This document shows, piece after piece, positions 33,813 to 41,759 of a stretch of 64,000 nucleotides of DNA. A program made the position numbers and the translations under genes. The stretch is taken from the NCBI GenBank assembly GCA_963797005.1, contig CAWCOF010000010.1:62001-126000 (forward strand), in the 5' to 3' direction. The notes beneath the pieces are model-generated. The model saw nothing but the letters and a program-made list of their open reading frames with translations. It was not told the origin of the DNA and did not search any database. Numbering within the stretch: position 1 is the first letter of the stretch; the number at the start of each line of letters is the position of its first letter. The stretch comes from AWTP1-13 sp963797005 (GTDB taxonomy: Bacteria; Pseudomonadota; Alphaproteobacteria; Rhizobiales; Hyphomicrobiaceae).

Positions 33813-34634
33813 TCACCCGGTCGGGGAGGCGTTCGGGAAGAACTGCTGCTGGCCGTTGATCTTGAACGACGCGATGGCGGCCTGCCCATCCTTCGACAGC
33901 AGCCAGTCGATGAAAGTCTGGCCCTCGGCCTTCTTCACCTTGGGGTGCTTGGCGGGGTTTACCAGCATCACGCCGTACTGGTTGAAGAGCTTCTTGTCGC
34001 CCTCCACGGCGACCTTGTAGTCGCCGCGGTTCTTGAAACTCGACCAGGTGGCGCGGTCGCTGAGGACGTAGGCGCCCATGCCCACCGCGGTGTTGATGGT
34101 GGCGCCCATGCCCGAGCCCGCCTCGCGATACCAGGTCCCCGACGCCGCCTTGGCGTCGATGCCGGCTGCCTTCCACAGCCTGAGCTCGGCCTTGTGCGTG
34201 CCGCTGTTGTCGCCGCGCGACACGAACGGCGCCTTGGCCGCGGCGATCTTCTTGAAGGAGGCCACGACATCCTTGGAGCCGGCGATCTTGGCCGGGTCCT
34301 TGGCGGGGCCGACCACGACGAAGTCATTGTACATGACGTCGTAGCGCTTCACGCTGCCGCCGCTGGCCACGAACTTCAACTCCGAGGCCTTGTCGTGCAC
34401 GAACAGCACGTCGCCGTCGCCGTTGGCCGCGTTCTTGATGGCCTGGCCGGTGCCGACCGCCACCACGCGCACCTCGATGCCCGTCTTCTTTGTGAACATG
34501 GGCAGCAGGTGCTTGAAGAGGCCGGAGTTCTCCGTCGACGTGGTCGACTGCACAATGATGAACTTGTCCGCGGCCACCGCTTGCAGGAGCGGCAGGGTGG
34601 TCAGCATCAATGCCAGCAGCACGCGTTTCAACAT
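33813..34634 (-). CDS. tupA: Tungstate ABC transporter binding protein, TupA-like
   Basis: A 273-residue exported protein. Signal peptide LKRVLLALMLTTLPLLQAVA, then the TupA hallmark IVQSTTSTENSGLFKHLLPM, followed by VGTGQAIKNAANGDGDVLFV and FVSRGDNSGTHKAELRLWKA. TupA binds tungstate very tightly for uptake by TupBC. The ATG at 34634 is selected because it begins the signal peptide; a longer frame has 13 extra residues. No tupB or tupC follows; the next gene is the ModA-like protein 78 bases on. Confidence 0.88.
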   Translation of the reverse strand: MLKRVLLALMLTTLPLLQAVAADKFIIVQSTTSTENSGLFKHLLPMFTKKTGIEVRVVAVGTGQAIKNAANGDGDVLFVHDKASELKFVASGGSVKRYDVMYNDFVVVGPAKDPAKIAGSKDVVASFKKIAAAKAPFVSRGDNSGTHKAELRLWKAAGIDAKAASGTWYREAGSGMGATINTAVGMGAYVLSDRATWSSFKNRGDYKVAVEGDKKLFNQYGVMLVNPAKHPKVKKAEGQTFIDWLLSKDGQAAIASFKINGQQQFFPNASPTG

Positions 34635-34687
34635 GGGGGCGATCCTTCCTGTTTGGCCTTCGACGGCTCGCAATCGGCGAGCAAGGC

Positions 34688-34750
34688 AAATTCAGGCATA
34701 TTTTCCAATCGACTGCAGATTTTACTGCAAATGGCCGATTGCCTGAATTT
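34688..34750. promoter_or_regulatory. Inverted repeat upstream of tupA
   Basis: Perfect 11-base arms AAATTCAGGCA (34688-34698) and TGCCTGAATTT (34740-34750), 41 bases apart, flank an AT-rich patch containing a smaller CTGCAGATTTTACTGCA palindrome. It lies 54 bases before the tupA start on its strand and may be a regulatory site or an RNA hairpin in the leader. Confidence 0.4.
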
Positions 34751-34818
34751 TCTGGCAACTATGCATACTTTTGTGCCGAGGCCAATGGAATCCCGCCGCC
34801 CTGTCAGGCGATGCGTCG

Positions 34819-35364
34819 TCAGGCGGTGCTTCGTGTCTTGCCCCACTTGGCAAGCAGCCGCTTGAGCCAGGCGAACCATCCTGGCCTTGTCTTAGGGACC
34901 GCCGCCACGTCGGCCGTGGCCCCGCCCCCGCCGACAATGCTCGTGAACCTCTGGAAGAACTCGTCGGCGAGCTTCTTGGCCGTGGCGTCGATGAGGCGGC
35001 CGCCGAGCTGGGCGAGCTTGCCGCCGACATCGGCCTTGACCTCGTAGCGCATCAGCGTGGCGCCGCCGTCCTCGCTCAGGCGCACGACGGCGCCGCCCTT
35101 GGCGAAGCCCGCCGCGCCGCCGCTGCCTTCACCCGAGATGCGATAGCTGTTGGGCGGGTCGAGATCGGAAAGCGTGACGTTGCCCGAGAACGTTGCGCGC
35201 GCCGGCCCGATCTGCAGCTTCACCTTGGCCGTCATCTCGGTGTCCGACAGCTTGTCGAGCGACTCGCAGCCGGGGATGGACCGCCGGAGAACGTCGGCAT
35301 CGTTGAGCGCCGCCCAGACGGCCTGCTGGCTCGCGGCAATCCGCTGCTCACCTGTCATGTCCAT
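34819..35364 (-). CDS. CoxG-like SRPBCC family protein
   Basis: A 181-residue protein of the carbon monoxide dehydrogenase subunit G family: MTGEQRIAASQQAVWAALND, CESLDKLSDTEMTAKVKLQI, and VKADVGGKLAQLGGRLIDAT. These START-like proteins bind hydrophobic ligands, and CoxG anchors the molybdenum enzyme to the membrane. A C-terminal tail RPGWFAWLKRLLAKWGK could associate with membrane. No coxMSL genes are nearby, so its partner is elsewhere. The start may be 35364 or 35358. Confidence 0.85.
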   Translation of the reverse strand: MDMTGEQRIAASQQAVWAALNDADVLRRSIPGCESLDKLSDTEMTAKVKLQIGPARATFSGNVTLSDLDPPNSYRISGEGSGGAAGFAKGGAVVRLSEDGGATLMRYEVKADVGGKLAQLGGRLIDATAKKLADEFFQRFTSIVGGGGATADVAAVPKTRPGWFAWLKRLLAKWGKTRSTA

Positions 35365-35484
35365 TGGAGCCGTCCTTCCGTACCTCCCGCGACCGGGTCG
35401 CGGCCGCCGATTGCGGAAAGATAGTACGCGCGCGATGCCGGTCCAACCGCCATGCGCCTCCCGCCCTCTCAACATATTGAATAG

Positions 35485-35553
35485 AGCAGGATTCACGCTT
35501 CGGCCGAAACGTCGCCATCGAGGCAAGGCTATTCCATCCGAAGCGATCCTGCT
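35485..35553. terminator. Hairpin following the small ORF at 35554
   Basis: Arms AGCAGGATTCACGCTTCGG (35485-35503) and CCGAAGCGATCCTGCT (35538-35553) pair with a three-base bulge. On the minus strand the hairpin begins right after the stop codon of the 65-residue ORF and could terminate its transcript; it also resembles the dispersed repeats. Confidence 0.4.
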
Positions 35554-35751
35554 TTAGCGGCCGACGGCGGCACGGCGCATGACAGGCGTCCGCAGCCAGA
35601 TCGCGTTCTCGCACAGGCTCCGTTTGCAAGTCGTGAGAGCGCCTCGCGGCGCGTCGCTGTCGTACGCGCCGGCGATGTCTGGCTCGACCAGCACGACGCC
35701 AAGCATCAGGCCGAGAAGCATCGTGGCAACCACAACGCCGATAATCCTCAT
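35554..35751 (-). CDS. Small exported or membrane protein, unknown
   Basis: A 65-residue open frame after a strong GGAGGGAG ribosome binding site. It starts MRIIGVVVATMLLGLMLGVV with a signal-peptide-like hydrophobic segment and continues with AGAYDSDAPRGALTTCKRSL and a second cysteine. No family recognised. The ribosome binding site and signal-like start make a real gene plausible. Confidence 0.5.
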   Translation of the reverse strand: MRIIGVVVATMLLGLMLGVVLVEPDIAGAYDSDAPRGALTTCKRSLCENAIWLRTPVMRRAAVGR

Positions 35752-35920
35752 GGCTCTCCCTCCAATGACTGTTGCCGCGTGAGCGTCGACCTCACGTGAG
35801 TGCAGCATCGCCGACGAAGGCGCCGGCCGCTGTTTCAGCGGGAACAGCGCCGGCAGGAGCGCTCGGGCAGGTTCCTTCGATCGGCGCGAGCGCCCCGCCT
35901 GTTCGAACGGAGAAAGAGAG

Positions 35921-36118
35921 ATGATCGGCATCGGCAAGTTCGGCTTCGACCTCGCCATTCCCTTCGAGGCCGGCGGCATGGACACGAGTGGGTTCACCGT
36001 CGCCGCAGGCACGGTGCAGGGTAGGCCTGCAGCGCCAAGGGATGACCACCCGGGGCACCGCTGGACCGGCTATCTGGCAGCCTATTTCTGGATGGCCGCC
36101 TCGGCGCTGGCCGGGTGA
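35921..36118 (+). CDS. Small hypothetical protein
   Basis: A 65-residue open frame starting MIGIGKFGFDLAIPFEAGGM after a GGAGAAAGAGAG site and ending with a hydrophobic WTGYLAAYFWMAASALAG. No recognisable family. Support is limited to the ribosome binding site and the end hydrophobic segment; it may be spurious. Confidence 0.35.
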   Translation: MIGIGKFGFDLAIPFEAGGMDTSGFTVAAGTVQGRPAAPRDDHPGHRWTGYLAAYFWMAASALAG

Positions 36119-36201
36119 CTCCCCTGTCGCTTCGGTGCTCGACAGCGGCCCTGTCGAGCCGGCATGATCCCAGACGGCAGGAGCCAGCGGAGCCGCTATA
36201 A

Positions 36202-36891
36202 ATGGAACTACCCGCAATCGCCGACATGCTCGGCCGCACCGAGCTGTTCGGAACCCTGAGCGATGCCGACCGGGCGACGGTTGCCGGGCGCATGCGCCGC
36301 GTCGAGTTCACCCCCGACCAGATGATCTTCTCCCGCGGCGATCCCGGCCGCGAGATCTATCTGGTCGTGGAGGGGCGCATCCGGCTGTCGATCCTGTCCA
36401 GCGACGGGCGCGAGTTGTCGTTCGCGCATGCGGGACCCGGGAACATCTTCGGCGAGATCGCCACCCTCGACGGCGGCGAGCGGACTGCCGGCGCCACGGC
36501 GATGACGCGCGTCAAGGCCATGACGCTGCCGCAGAAGGCGCTGACCGATCTGATCGAGAGCAATGCCAAGCTCGCCGGCGCCGCGATCCGCTTCCTGTGC
36601 ACCAGGTTGCGCGAGACGGACCAGAGGCTCGAAGCGATCGCACTGCACCGCATCGAGGTGCGGCTCGCGCGGCTCTTCCTGTCGGCGCTGAGGTCGCAGC
36701 CCGCCAAGGGCGAGAAGGTGAAGCTCGATCTCGGCATGTCGCAGAGCGAGCTTGCCCTGCTGATCGGCGCCAGCCGGCCCAAGGTCAACATCGCCTTGAC
36801 CATGCTGGAGGAAATGGGCGCGATCGAGCGCACCGGCAGCAACTTGACCTGCGACGTGGCCGTGCTCGAGGGTATCGCCGACATGGAATGA
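36202..36891 (+). CDS. Crp/Fnr family transcriptional regulator
   Basis: A 229-residue regulator with an N-terminal cyclic-nucleotide-binding-like domain (FSRGDPGREIYLVVEGRIRL, GNIFGEIATLDGGERTAGAT) and a C-terminal Crp-type helix-turn-helix (LGMSQSELALLIGASRPKVN). The GEIATLDGGERTA loop resembles the cyclic-nucleotide-binding cassette, and no N-terminal iron-sulfur cysteines are seen, so it is Crp-like rather than Fnr-like. It precedes pgi by 72 bases on the same strand. Confidence 0.9.
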   Translation: MELPAIADMLGRTELFGTLSDADRATVAGRMRRVEFTPDQMIFSRGDPGREIYLVVEGRIRLSILSSDGRELSFAHAGPGNIFGEIATLDGGERTAGATAMTRVKAMTLPQKALTDLIESNAKLAGAAIRFLCTRLRETDQRLEAIALHRIEVRLARLFLSALRSQPAKGEKVKLDLGMSQSELALLIGASRPKVNIALTMLEEMGAIERTGSNLTCDVAVLEGIADME

Positions 36892-36963
36892 TAGCGGCGA
36901 TGCAGAACCCGGAGAGGCCGGCGCGGCTTGGCCTGTCGTTCAATTCGCGCTAGGCGTTGCCCC

Positions 36964-38328
36964 ATGACGAACGATGGGCAAGACGGGCGCGCGGCGCGAG
37001 CCGGCTACACGCATTCGATCGCCGGCTGCCTAGCGGGCGCCATCGGCGCGCATGGCTTGACCGACGCCGAGCTGAAGGCCTGGCTCGACCGGCTCGTGCC
37101 GGCGCTCGCCGCGCTCCAGGACGACTACAACAGCCGCCGCCTGCCGCTGTTGCGCATCGCCGAGGACACCGCCGACCTCGCTGCGGCGCAAGCCGCGCTC
37201 GCCAGGCTGTCGCAAGGGGCCGGCACCATCGTCTTCTTCGGCATCGGCGGCTCGAGCCTGGGCGGCCAGACGCTCGCCCAGCTCGGCGGGTGGCACATTC
37301 CCGGCATGGCGGATGCGGCGCAGAAAAAACGGCCCCGCACGCGCTTTTACGACAATCTCGACCCCGCCACCTTGCAGGCGACGCTCGCATCGCTCGATCT
37401 TGCGAGCACCCGCTTCGTCGTCATCTCCAAGTCGGGCGGCACCTCCGAGACGCTGGTGCAGGCGCTGGCGGCGCTGGCGGCGGTCAAGCAGGCCGGGCTC
37501 GAAAGCCAGATCTCCAAGCTCTTCCTCGGCATCACCGAGGCCGGCGTCCCCGGCAAGGCGAACGGGCTGCGATCCCTGTTCGAGGCGCACGGCGTCCCTC
37601 TGCTCGATCATCATCCGGGCATCGGCGGGCGGTTCTCGGCGCTGACCAACGTCGGCCTGATCGCCGCCCTGGCGCGCGGGCTCGACGCGGCAGCCGTACG
37701 CGCCGGCGCCCGCGAGGTGGTCGACGCCATGATGGCGGCCGGACACCCGCGCGACTTCGCGCCGGCTCAAGGTGCCGCCGTCGCCGTGGCGCTCGCCCGC
37801 GAGCGGGGTATCCGCGCGCACGTGATGATGCCCTATTCCGATCGCCTGGGCCGGTTCTCGCACTGGTTTGCACAGCTGTGGGCGGAGAGCCTGGGCAAGG
37901 GCGGTCAGGGCACGGCGCCGATTGCCTGCCTCGGGCCGGTCGACCAGCACAGCCAGCTGCAGCTCTTCATGGACGGTCCGCGCGAGCACCTGATCACGGT
38001 CGTGCGTGCGCCGACGGCGGGCTCGGGCCCCAGGATACCCGCAGAGCTGGCGCGCGCTGCCGGTCTCGACTACCTCGCCGGGCGCACCGCGGGCGATCTG
38101 GTGGCGGCGCAGGCGGAAGCCGTGCCGGCGGCGCTCGGGCGCGCCGGCCGGCCGGTGCGCACGTTCGACCTCGCCGGCCTCGATGAAAAGAGCGTCGGGG
38201 CGCTGATGATGCATTGCATGCTGGAAACGGTGCTCGCCGCGCGGCTGATGGGCATCGACCCCTTCGACCAGCCGGCGGTGGAGCTGGCCAAGCAGATCAC
38301 GCGCGAGCGGGTCGCGGCGCTGAAGTAG
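36964..38328 (+). CDS. pgi: Glucose-6-phosphate isomerase
   Basis: A 454-residue enzyme interconverting glucose 6-phosphate and fructose 6-phosphate. Sugar-phosphate-binding motifs are IVFFGIGGSSLGGQTL and FVVISKSGGTSETLVQALAA, with the catalytic-region segments GIGGRFSALTNVGLIAAL and GPVDQHSQLQLFMDGP. It is of the short bacterial type (E. coli Pgi is about 550). The ATG at 36964 is chosen; the frame is open upstream but without a plausible start. Confidence 0.92.
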   Translation: MTNDGQDGRAARAGYTHSIAGCLAGAIGAHGLTDAELKAWLDRLVPALAALQDDYNSRRLPLLRIAEDTADLAAAQAALARLSQGAGTIVFFGIGGSSLGGQTLAQLGGWHIPGMADAAQKKRPRTRFYDNLDPATLQATLASLDLASTRFVVISKSGGTSETLVQALAALAAVKQAGLESQISKLFLGITEAGVPGKANGLRSLFEAHGVPLLDHHPGIGGRFSALTNVGLIAALARGLDAAAVRAGAREVVDAMMAAGHPRDFAPAQGAAVAVALARERGIRAHVMMPYSDRLGRFSHWFAQLWAESLGKGGQGTAPIACLGPVDQHSQLQLFMDGPREHLITVVRAPTAGSGPRIPAELARAAGLDYLAGRTAGDLVAAQAEAVPAALGRAGRPVRTFDLAGLDEKSVGALMMHCMLETVLAARLMGIDPFDQPAVELAKQITRERVAALK

Positions 38329-38358
38329 AATTGCGTCGAGTTCGGCTTGGATTGTGCG

Positions 38359-38470
38359 GTCATCCCGGTGCTTGCCCGCGCCGGGCAAGGCCGGTGTCAC
38401 CGGGATACATCGCTCCTCGCGCTCCAGAGCCTGCTGATGGCTGGATACCGGGGACAAGCCCCGGTATGAC
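38359..38470. repeat. GTCATCCCGG...CCGGTATGAC inverted-repeat element between pgi and mutL
   Basis: Outer arms GTCATCCCGG and CCGGTATGAC bracket several GC-rich stems (for example CTTGCCCG...CGGGCAAG). It belongs to the same loose class as the elements at 16876 and 58261. Confidence 0.65.
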
Positions 38471-38520
38471 AATCGCTGTTGCTGTTTGCGTGTCATGGAG
38501 ATGGTTGCCGGGAGCCCCAC

Positions 38521-40305
38521 GTGCCCATCCGCCAGCTCAGTCCCGAGACCGTGAACCGCATCGCCGCCGGCGAGGTGGTGGAGCGGCCGGCGAGCGTCGT
38601 CAAGGAGCTGGTCGAGAACGCGCTCGATGCGGGGGCGAGCGACATCGAGGTGGTGACGGCGGCGGGCGGGCTCTCGCTCATTCGGGTCAGCGACGACGGC
38701 GCGGGCATGAGCCCCGTGGACCTCGAGCTGGCGGTGGAGCGCCACGCCACCTCCAAGCTCAGCGACGAGGACCTTTTCAACATCGCCACGCTCGGCTTCC
38801 GCGGCGAGGCGCTGCCTTCGATCGGGTCGGTGGCGCATCTGACGGTGCGCTCGCGCCTGCATGGTGCCGGGGCCGCACACGAGATCGTGGTCGATCGCGG
38901 CGCCAAGGGTCCCGTGCGGCCAGCCGCGCTCAACGCCGGCACTTCAGTCGAGGTGCGCGAGCTGTTCTCGGCGACGCCGGCGCGGCTCAAGTTCCTGAAG
39001 AGCGAGCGGGCGGAGAACATGGCCATCTCCGAGGTGGTGAAGCGGCTCGCCATGGCGCATCCGACGGTCGCCTTCTCGCTGACGACGGGCGAGCGGGCGG
39101 GCCTCAAGCTGCCGGCACAGCCCATCGGCGCGGACGGGCACCTGGCGCGGCTCGGCCGCATCATGGGGCGCGCGTTCCTGGACGACGCGCTGCCGATCGA
39201 CATCGAGCGCGAGGGTGTGCGCGTGACGGGCTTTGCTGGGTTGCCGACCTTGCACCGGCCCGATCCCGGCCAGCAGTACCTCTTCGTCAACGGCCGGCCG
39301 GTGAAGGACAAGGTGCTGATCGGGGCCGTGCGCGCGGCCTACGGCGATCTCCTTCCCAAGGCGCGCTATCCGCTGCTGGCGCTGTTCGTGGTGACGCCGC
39401 CGCGCGAGGTCGACGTCAACGTGCACCCGGCCAAGGCCGAAGTGCGCTTTCGCGATCCGGGCCGGGTGCGCAGTCTCCTGGCGGGTGCGTTGCGGCAGGC
39501 GCTGGAGGGAGCGGGACACCGGGCGACGGCCAGCGGCGCCGTCGGCCTTGCCAGCCTGGTACAGGCGCATGGTGCGCCGACGAATGCGCGCGCCCCCGTC
39601 TCGTCGCGACCGAGTTATCTGCCCGCGGGCTTCGGCGAGGCCATGCAGGCGCCGCTCGACGGCCTCGATGGCCCGAGCGCCGACTGGACCGCGGCGGCCG
39701 AGCCGCCTGCACCGGACCTGCTGGACCGACCGCTGGGGGCGGCCCGCGCGCAGCTGCACGAGACCTACATCGTCGCGCAGACGCGTGGCTCAGTGGTGAT
39801 CGTCGACCAGCACGCCGCGCATGAGCGTCTCGTCTACGAGCGCGTCAAGGGATCAATCGCCAACGGCGGCGTGGCGCGCCAGGTATTGCTGATCCCGGAG
39901 ATCGTCGAGCTCGATCCTGACGAGGCGGCGGCGCTTGTCGAGACGGGCGAGAGCCTCGCAGCCCTGGGGCTCGCGCTGGAGGCGTTCGGGCCCGGTGCCG
40001 TGATGGTGCGCGAGGTGCCGGCGCTGCTGGGCGACACGGACGTCAAGGGTCTCGTCCGCGACCTGGCACGTGACGTGATGGCCGAGGGCGGAGGGCGGCT
40101 GCTGGAGGAGCGGCTGCAAGCGGTGTGCTCGACCATGGCCTGCCACGGCAGCGTGCGTGCGGGGCGGCGGCTGACGGGCGAGGAGATGAACGCGTTGCTG
40201 CGCGAGATGGAGGCAACGCCCCACTCCGGTCAGTGCAATCACGGCCGGCCGACCTACATTGAGCTCAAGCTCGCCGACATTGAGCGGCTGTTCGGCCGGC
40301 GCTGA
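38521..40305 (+). CDS. mutL: DNA mismatch repair protein MutL
   Basis: A 594-residue mismatch-repair ATPase starting at GTG with PIRQLSPETVNRIAAGEVVE. GHKL ATPase motifs are VENALDAGASDIEV, ISDDGAG-like VSDDGAGM and TLGFRGEALPSIGSV. The C-terminal domain keeps the endonuclease motif DQHAAHERLVYE (from Asp429), ACHGSVRAG and QCNHGRPTY, so this MutL probably nicks DNA itself, as expected in bacteria without MutH. A longer frame from 38479 is less likely. Confidence 0.95.
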   Translation: MPIRQLSPETVNRIAAGEVVERPASVVKELVENALDAGASDIEVVTAAGGLSLIRVSDDGAGMSPVDLELAVERHATSKLSDEDLFNIATLGFRGEALPSIGSVAHLTVRSRLHGAGAAHEIVVDRGAKGPVRPAALNAGTSVEVRELFSATPARLKFLKSERAENMAISEVVKRLAMAHPTVAFSLTTGERAGLKLPAQPIGADGHLARLGRIMGRAFLDDALPIDIEREGVRVTGFAGLPTLHRPDPGQQYLFVNGRPVKDKVLIGAVRAAYGDLLPKARYPLLALFVVTPPREVDVNVHPAKAEVRFRDPGRVRSLLAGALRQALEGAGHRATASGAVGLASLVQAHGAPTNARAPVSSRPSYLPAGFGEAMQAPLDGLDGPSADWTAAAEPPAPDLLDRPLGAARAQLHETYIVAQTRGSVVIVDQHAAHERLVYERVKGSIANGGVARQVLLIPEIVELDPDEAAALVETGESLAALGLALEAFGPGAVMVREVPALLGDTDVKGLVRDLARDVMAEGGGRLLEERLQAVCSTMACHGSVRAGRRLTGEEMNALLREMEATPHSGQCNHGRPTYIELKLADIERLFGRR

Positions 40306-40309
40306 ACCT

Positions 40310-41023
40310 CTATTCGTAGCTCTTCGCTATCGAGGCGGCGATCCTGGCGTCGATCTCGGCCGGGTCGGTGACGCCGTCGGGACTGTCGCGGCTGGGCAAG
40401 AGGCGGCGGAAGTGAACCCAGCGCTCGCGCGCGACCTCTTCGAGCCGCGCCAGCTCGGCGAGCGGGTCGGCGTGGTCGTCGACCCTGAGGTCGAGCAGGG
40501 AATAGTCCTGGTCGTCGTGGATCAGCAGCGCCGCCGACTGGCGGCCGCGGCTGTCGCCGCCTGCCGCCTCGCCGGCCTTCAGCGTGGCGATCAGCCGGCG
40601 TGCGAGCGGCGTCTTGCTGCCGGCCTCGTAGGCCTCGGCCATCGCCTCGATCACGGGTGCGCCGGTGAGGAGATTGCCGGCGATCGAATAGCCGGGCTTG
40701 ACCAGGTGGCCGCACCAGGGGCGGCACTTGGCCCCGGTGTGGGCGGCGAAGCGCCCCTGGCGGTCCATGGCGTGCACCTGGCGCAGATCGCCGCCGCCGT
40801 CGGCGGAGACGAGCAGCCGTACCGCGTCCTCGGCCGTGGCGCCGGCCGCCAGCAGGGCAAGCCCACGCGGGCCGTAGAACGGATTAAAGAACGCCTGCGA
40901 CGCGACGGCGCCGATGCCCGACCGGATGAAGCCGTTGCGCGCGCCCACGGCCAGGAACTTGCTCGCCACGGCGATGCCGACGCGGCCCGTCGTCTCGTCG
41001 CGGGCGATGATGGAGAAGGTCAT
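40310..41023 (-). CDS. DUF1028 family protein (Ntn-hydrolase-like)
   Basis: A 237-residue protein with the DUF1028 signature MTFSIIARDETTGRVGIAVA and SKFLAVGARNGFIRSGIGAV, NPFYGPRGLALLAAG and GYSIAGNLLTG. The family has an Ntn-hydrolase fold with unknown substrate, sometimes next to gamma-glutamyltransferases, as is the case here about 0.7 kb away. It is convergent with mutL, only four bases apart. Confidence 0.9.
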   Translation of the reverse strand: MTFSIIARDETTGRVGIAVASKFLAVGARNGFIRSGIGAVASQAFFNPFYGPRGLALLAAGATAEDAVRLLVSADGGGDLRQVHAMDRQGRFAAHTGAKCRPWCGHLVKPGYSIAGNLLTGAPVIEAMAEAYEAGSKTPLARRLIATLKAGEAAGGDSRGRQSAALLIHDDQDYSLLDLRVDDHADPLAELARLEEVARERWVHFRRLLPSRDSPDGVTDPAEIDARIAASIAKSYE

Positions 41024-41080
41024 GCGCAGCCTCGGCTTGCCGAATCGACTTGGCCGGGATCGTGAGGCTACAGAGGCGGC

Positions 41081-41676
41081 TCAGGCAAGGTGCGTCTGCG
41101 CGTAGGCATCGGCAAGCGCACAGGCAAAGCCCACGCTCTCGAGGCGCAAGGTGCCGCCGGGGCCGATCTCCTCGGGCTCGGCAGGCCAGTTGCCGTCGCC
41201 GTCGCGGCGCAGAAGCTCGACCAGCACGCGCGTCGAATGCACCACCGCGATCTCCCGCACGGTTGGGATCGTCGTGTAGGACCACACGTTGTCCCAGGTG
41301 TCGCGGGTCGTCGGGCGATGGGATTTCGATCAGCAGGATGGGATCGGGCAAGATGTGCTGGCCCGGCTCGTCGGGCGCGCCCGTGACGCCAAGCGCGGGT
41401 AGCCGCAAGTTGAGGTGGCGTCCGCACGCGCGTTGCAACGGCCGGCTCCGAAACCACGCTACATCGGTTGCCGTCTCCGACGAGATGATTGCCGATCAAG
41501 CGGCCGAGCGTCATCTGAATCGTGCCGTGCGTAGCGCTGCCGGGCGACATCGCGCGCAGCTCGCCGTCGACGAGCTGGAATTTGCGGCCGCTCCCGTCGC
41601 CGGGCCAATCGAGGAAATCGGCGACAGTCATGGGGGGCAGTTTGCGCTGCGTCTCGGCCATAATGTCTTCCGTCAT
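41081..41676 (-). pseudogene. Uma2 family putative nuclease, twice frameshifted
   Basis: A DUF820/Uma2 protein (PD-(D/E)XK-like restriction-endonuclease fold) readable only across three frames. Part one is MTVADFLDWPGDGSGRKFQL to VVSEPAVATRV. Part two, after one extra base near 41420, is HLNLRLPALGVTGAPDEPGQ and ILPDPILLIEIPSPD. Part three, after another extra base near 41310, is TRDTWDNVWSYTTIPTVREI to the end. Two independent insertions suggest either a decayed gene or poor local sequence. Uma2 proteins are numerous in some bacteria and their role is unclear. Confidence 0.75.
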
Positions 41677-41759
41677 TACGTCTCCGTCATTGACGCATCA
41701 TCATATCACAGAGCTTTGCAGGTCGTAGTTAGATCTGAACGGCCTTAGGTACTCCCTCA

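Noticed and set aside
33003..34865. 620-codon open frame on the plus strand
   Set aside because: Opposite to the ModA-like and TupA-like genes, which carry full family motifs and a signal peptide (TupA).
36928..38328. Longer pgi from an upstream start
   Set aside because: The additional codons before ATG 36964 lack similarity to isomerases and overlap the presumed leader.
38214..39824. 536-codon open frame overlapping pgi end and mutL
   Set aside because: Rich in Arg/Ala with no domain; mutL motifs are in another frame of the same strand.
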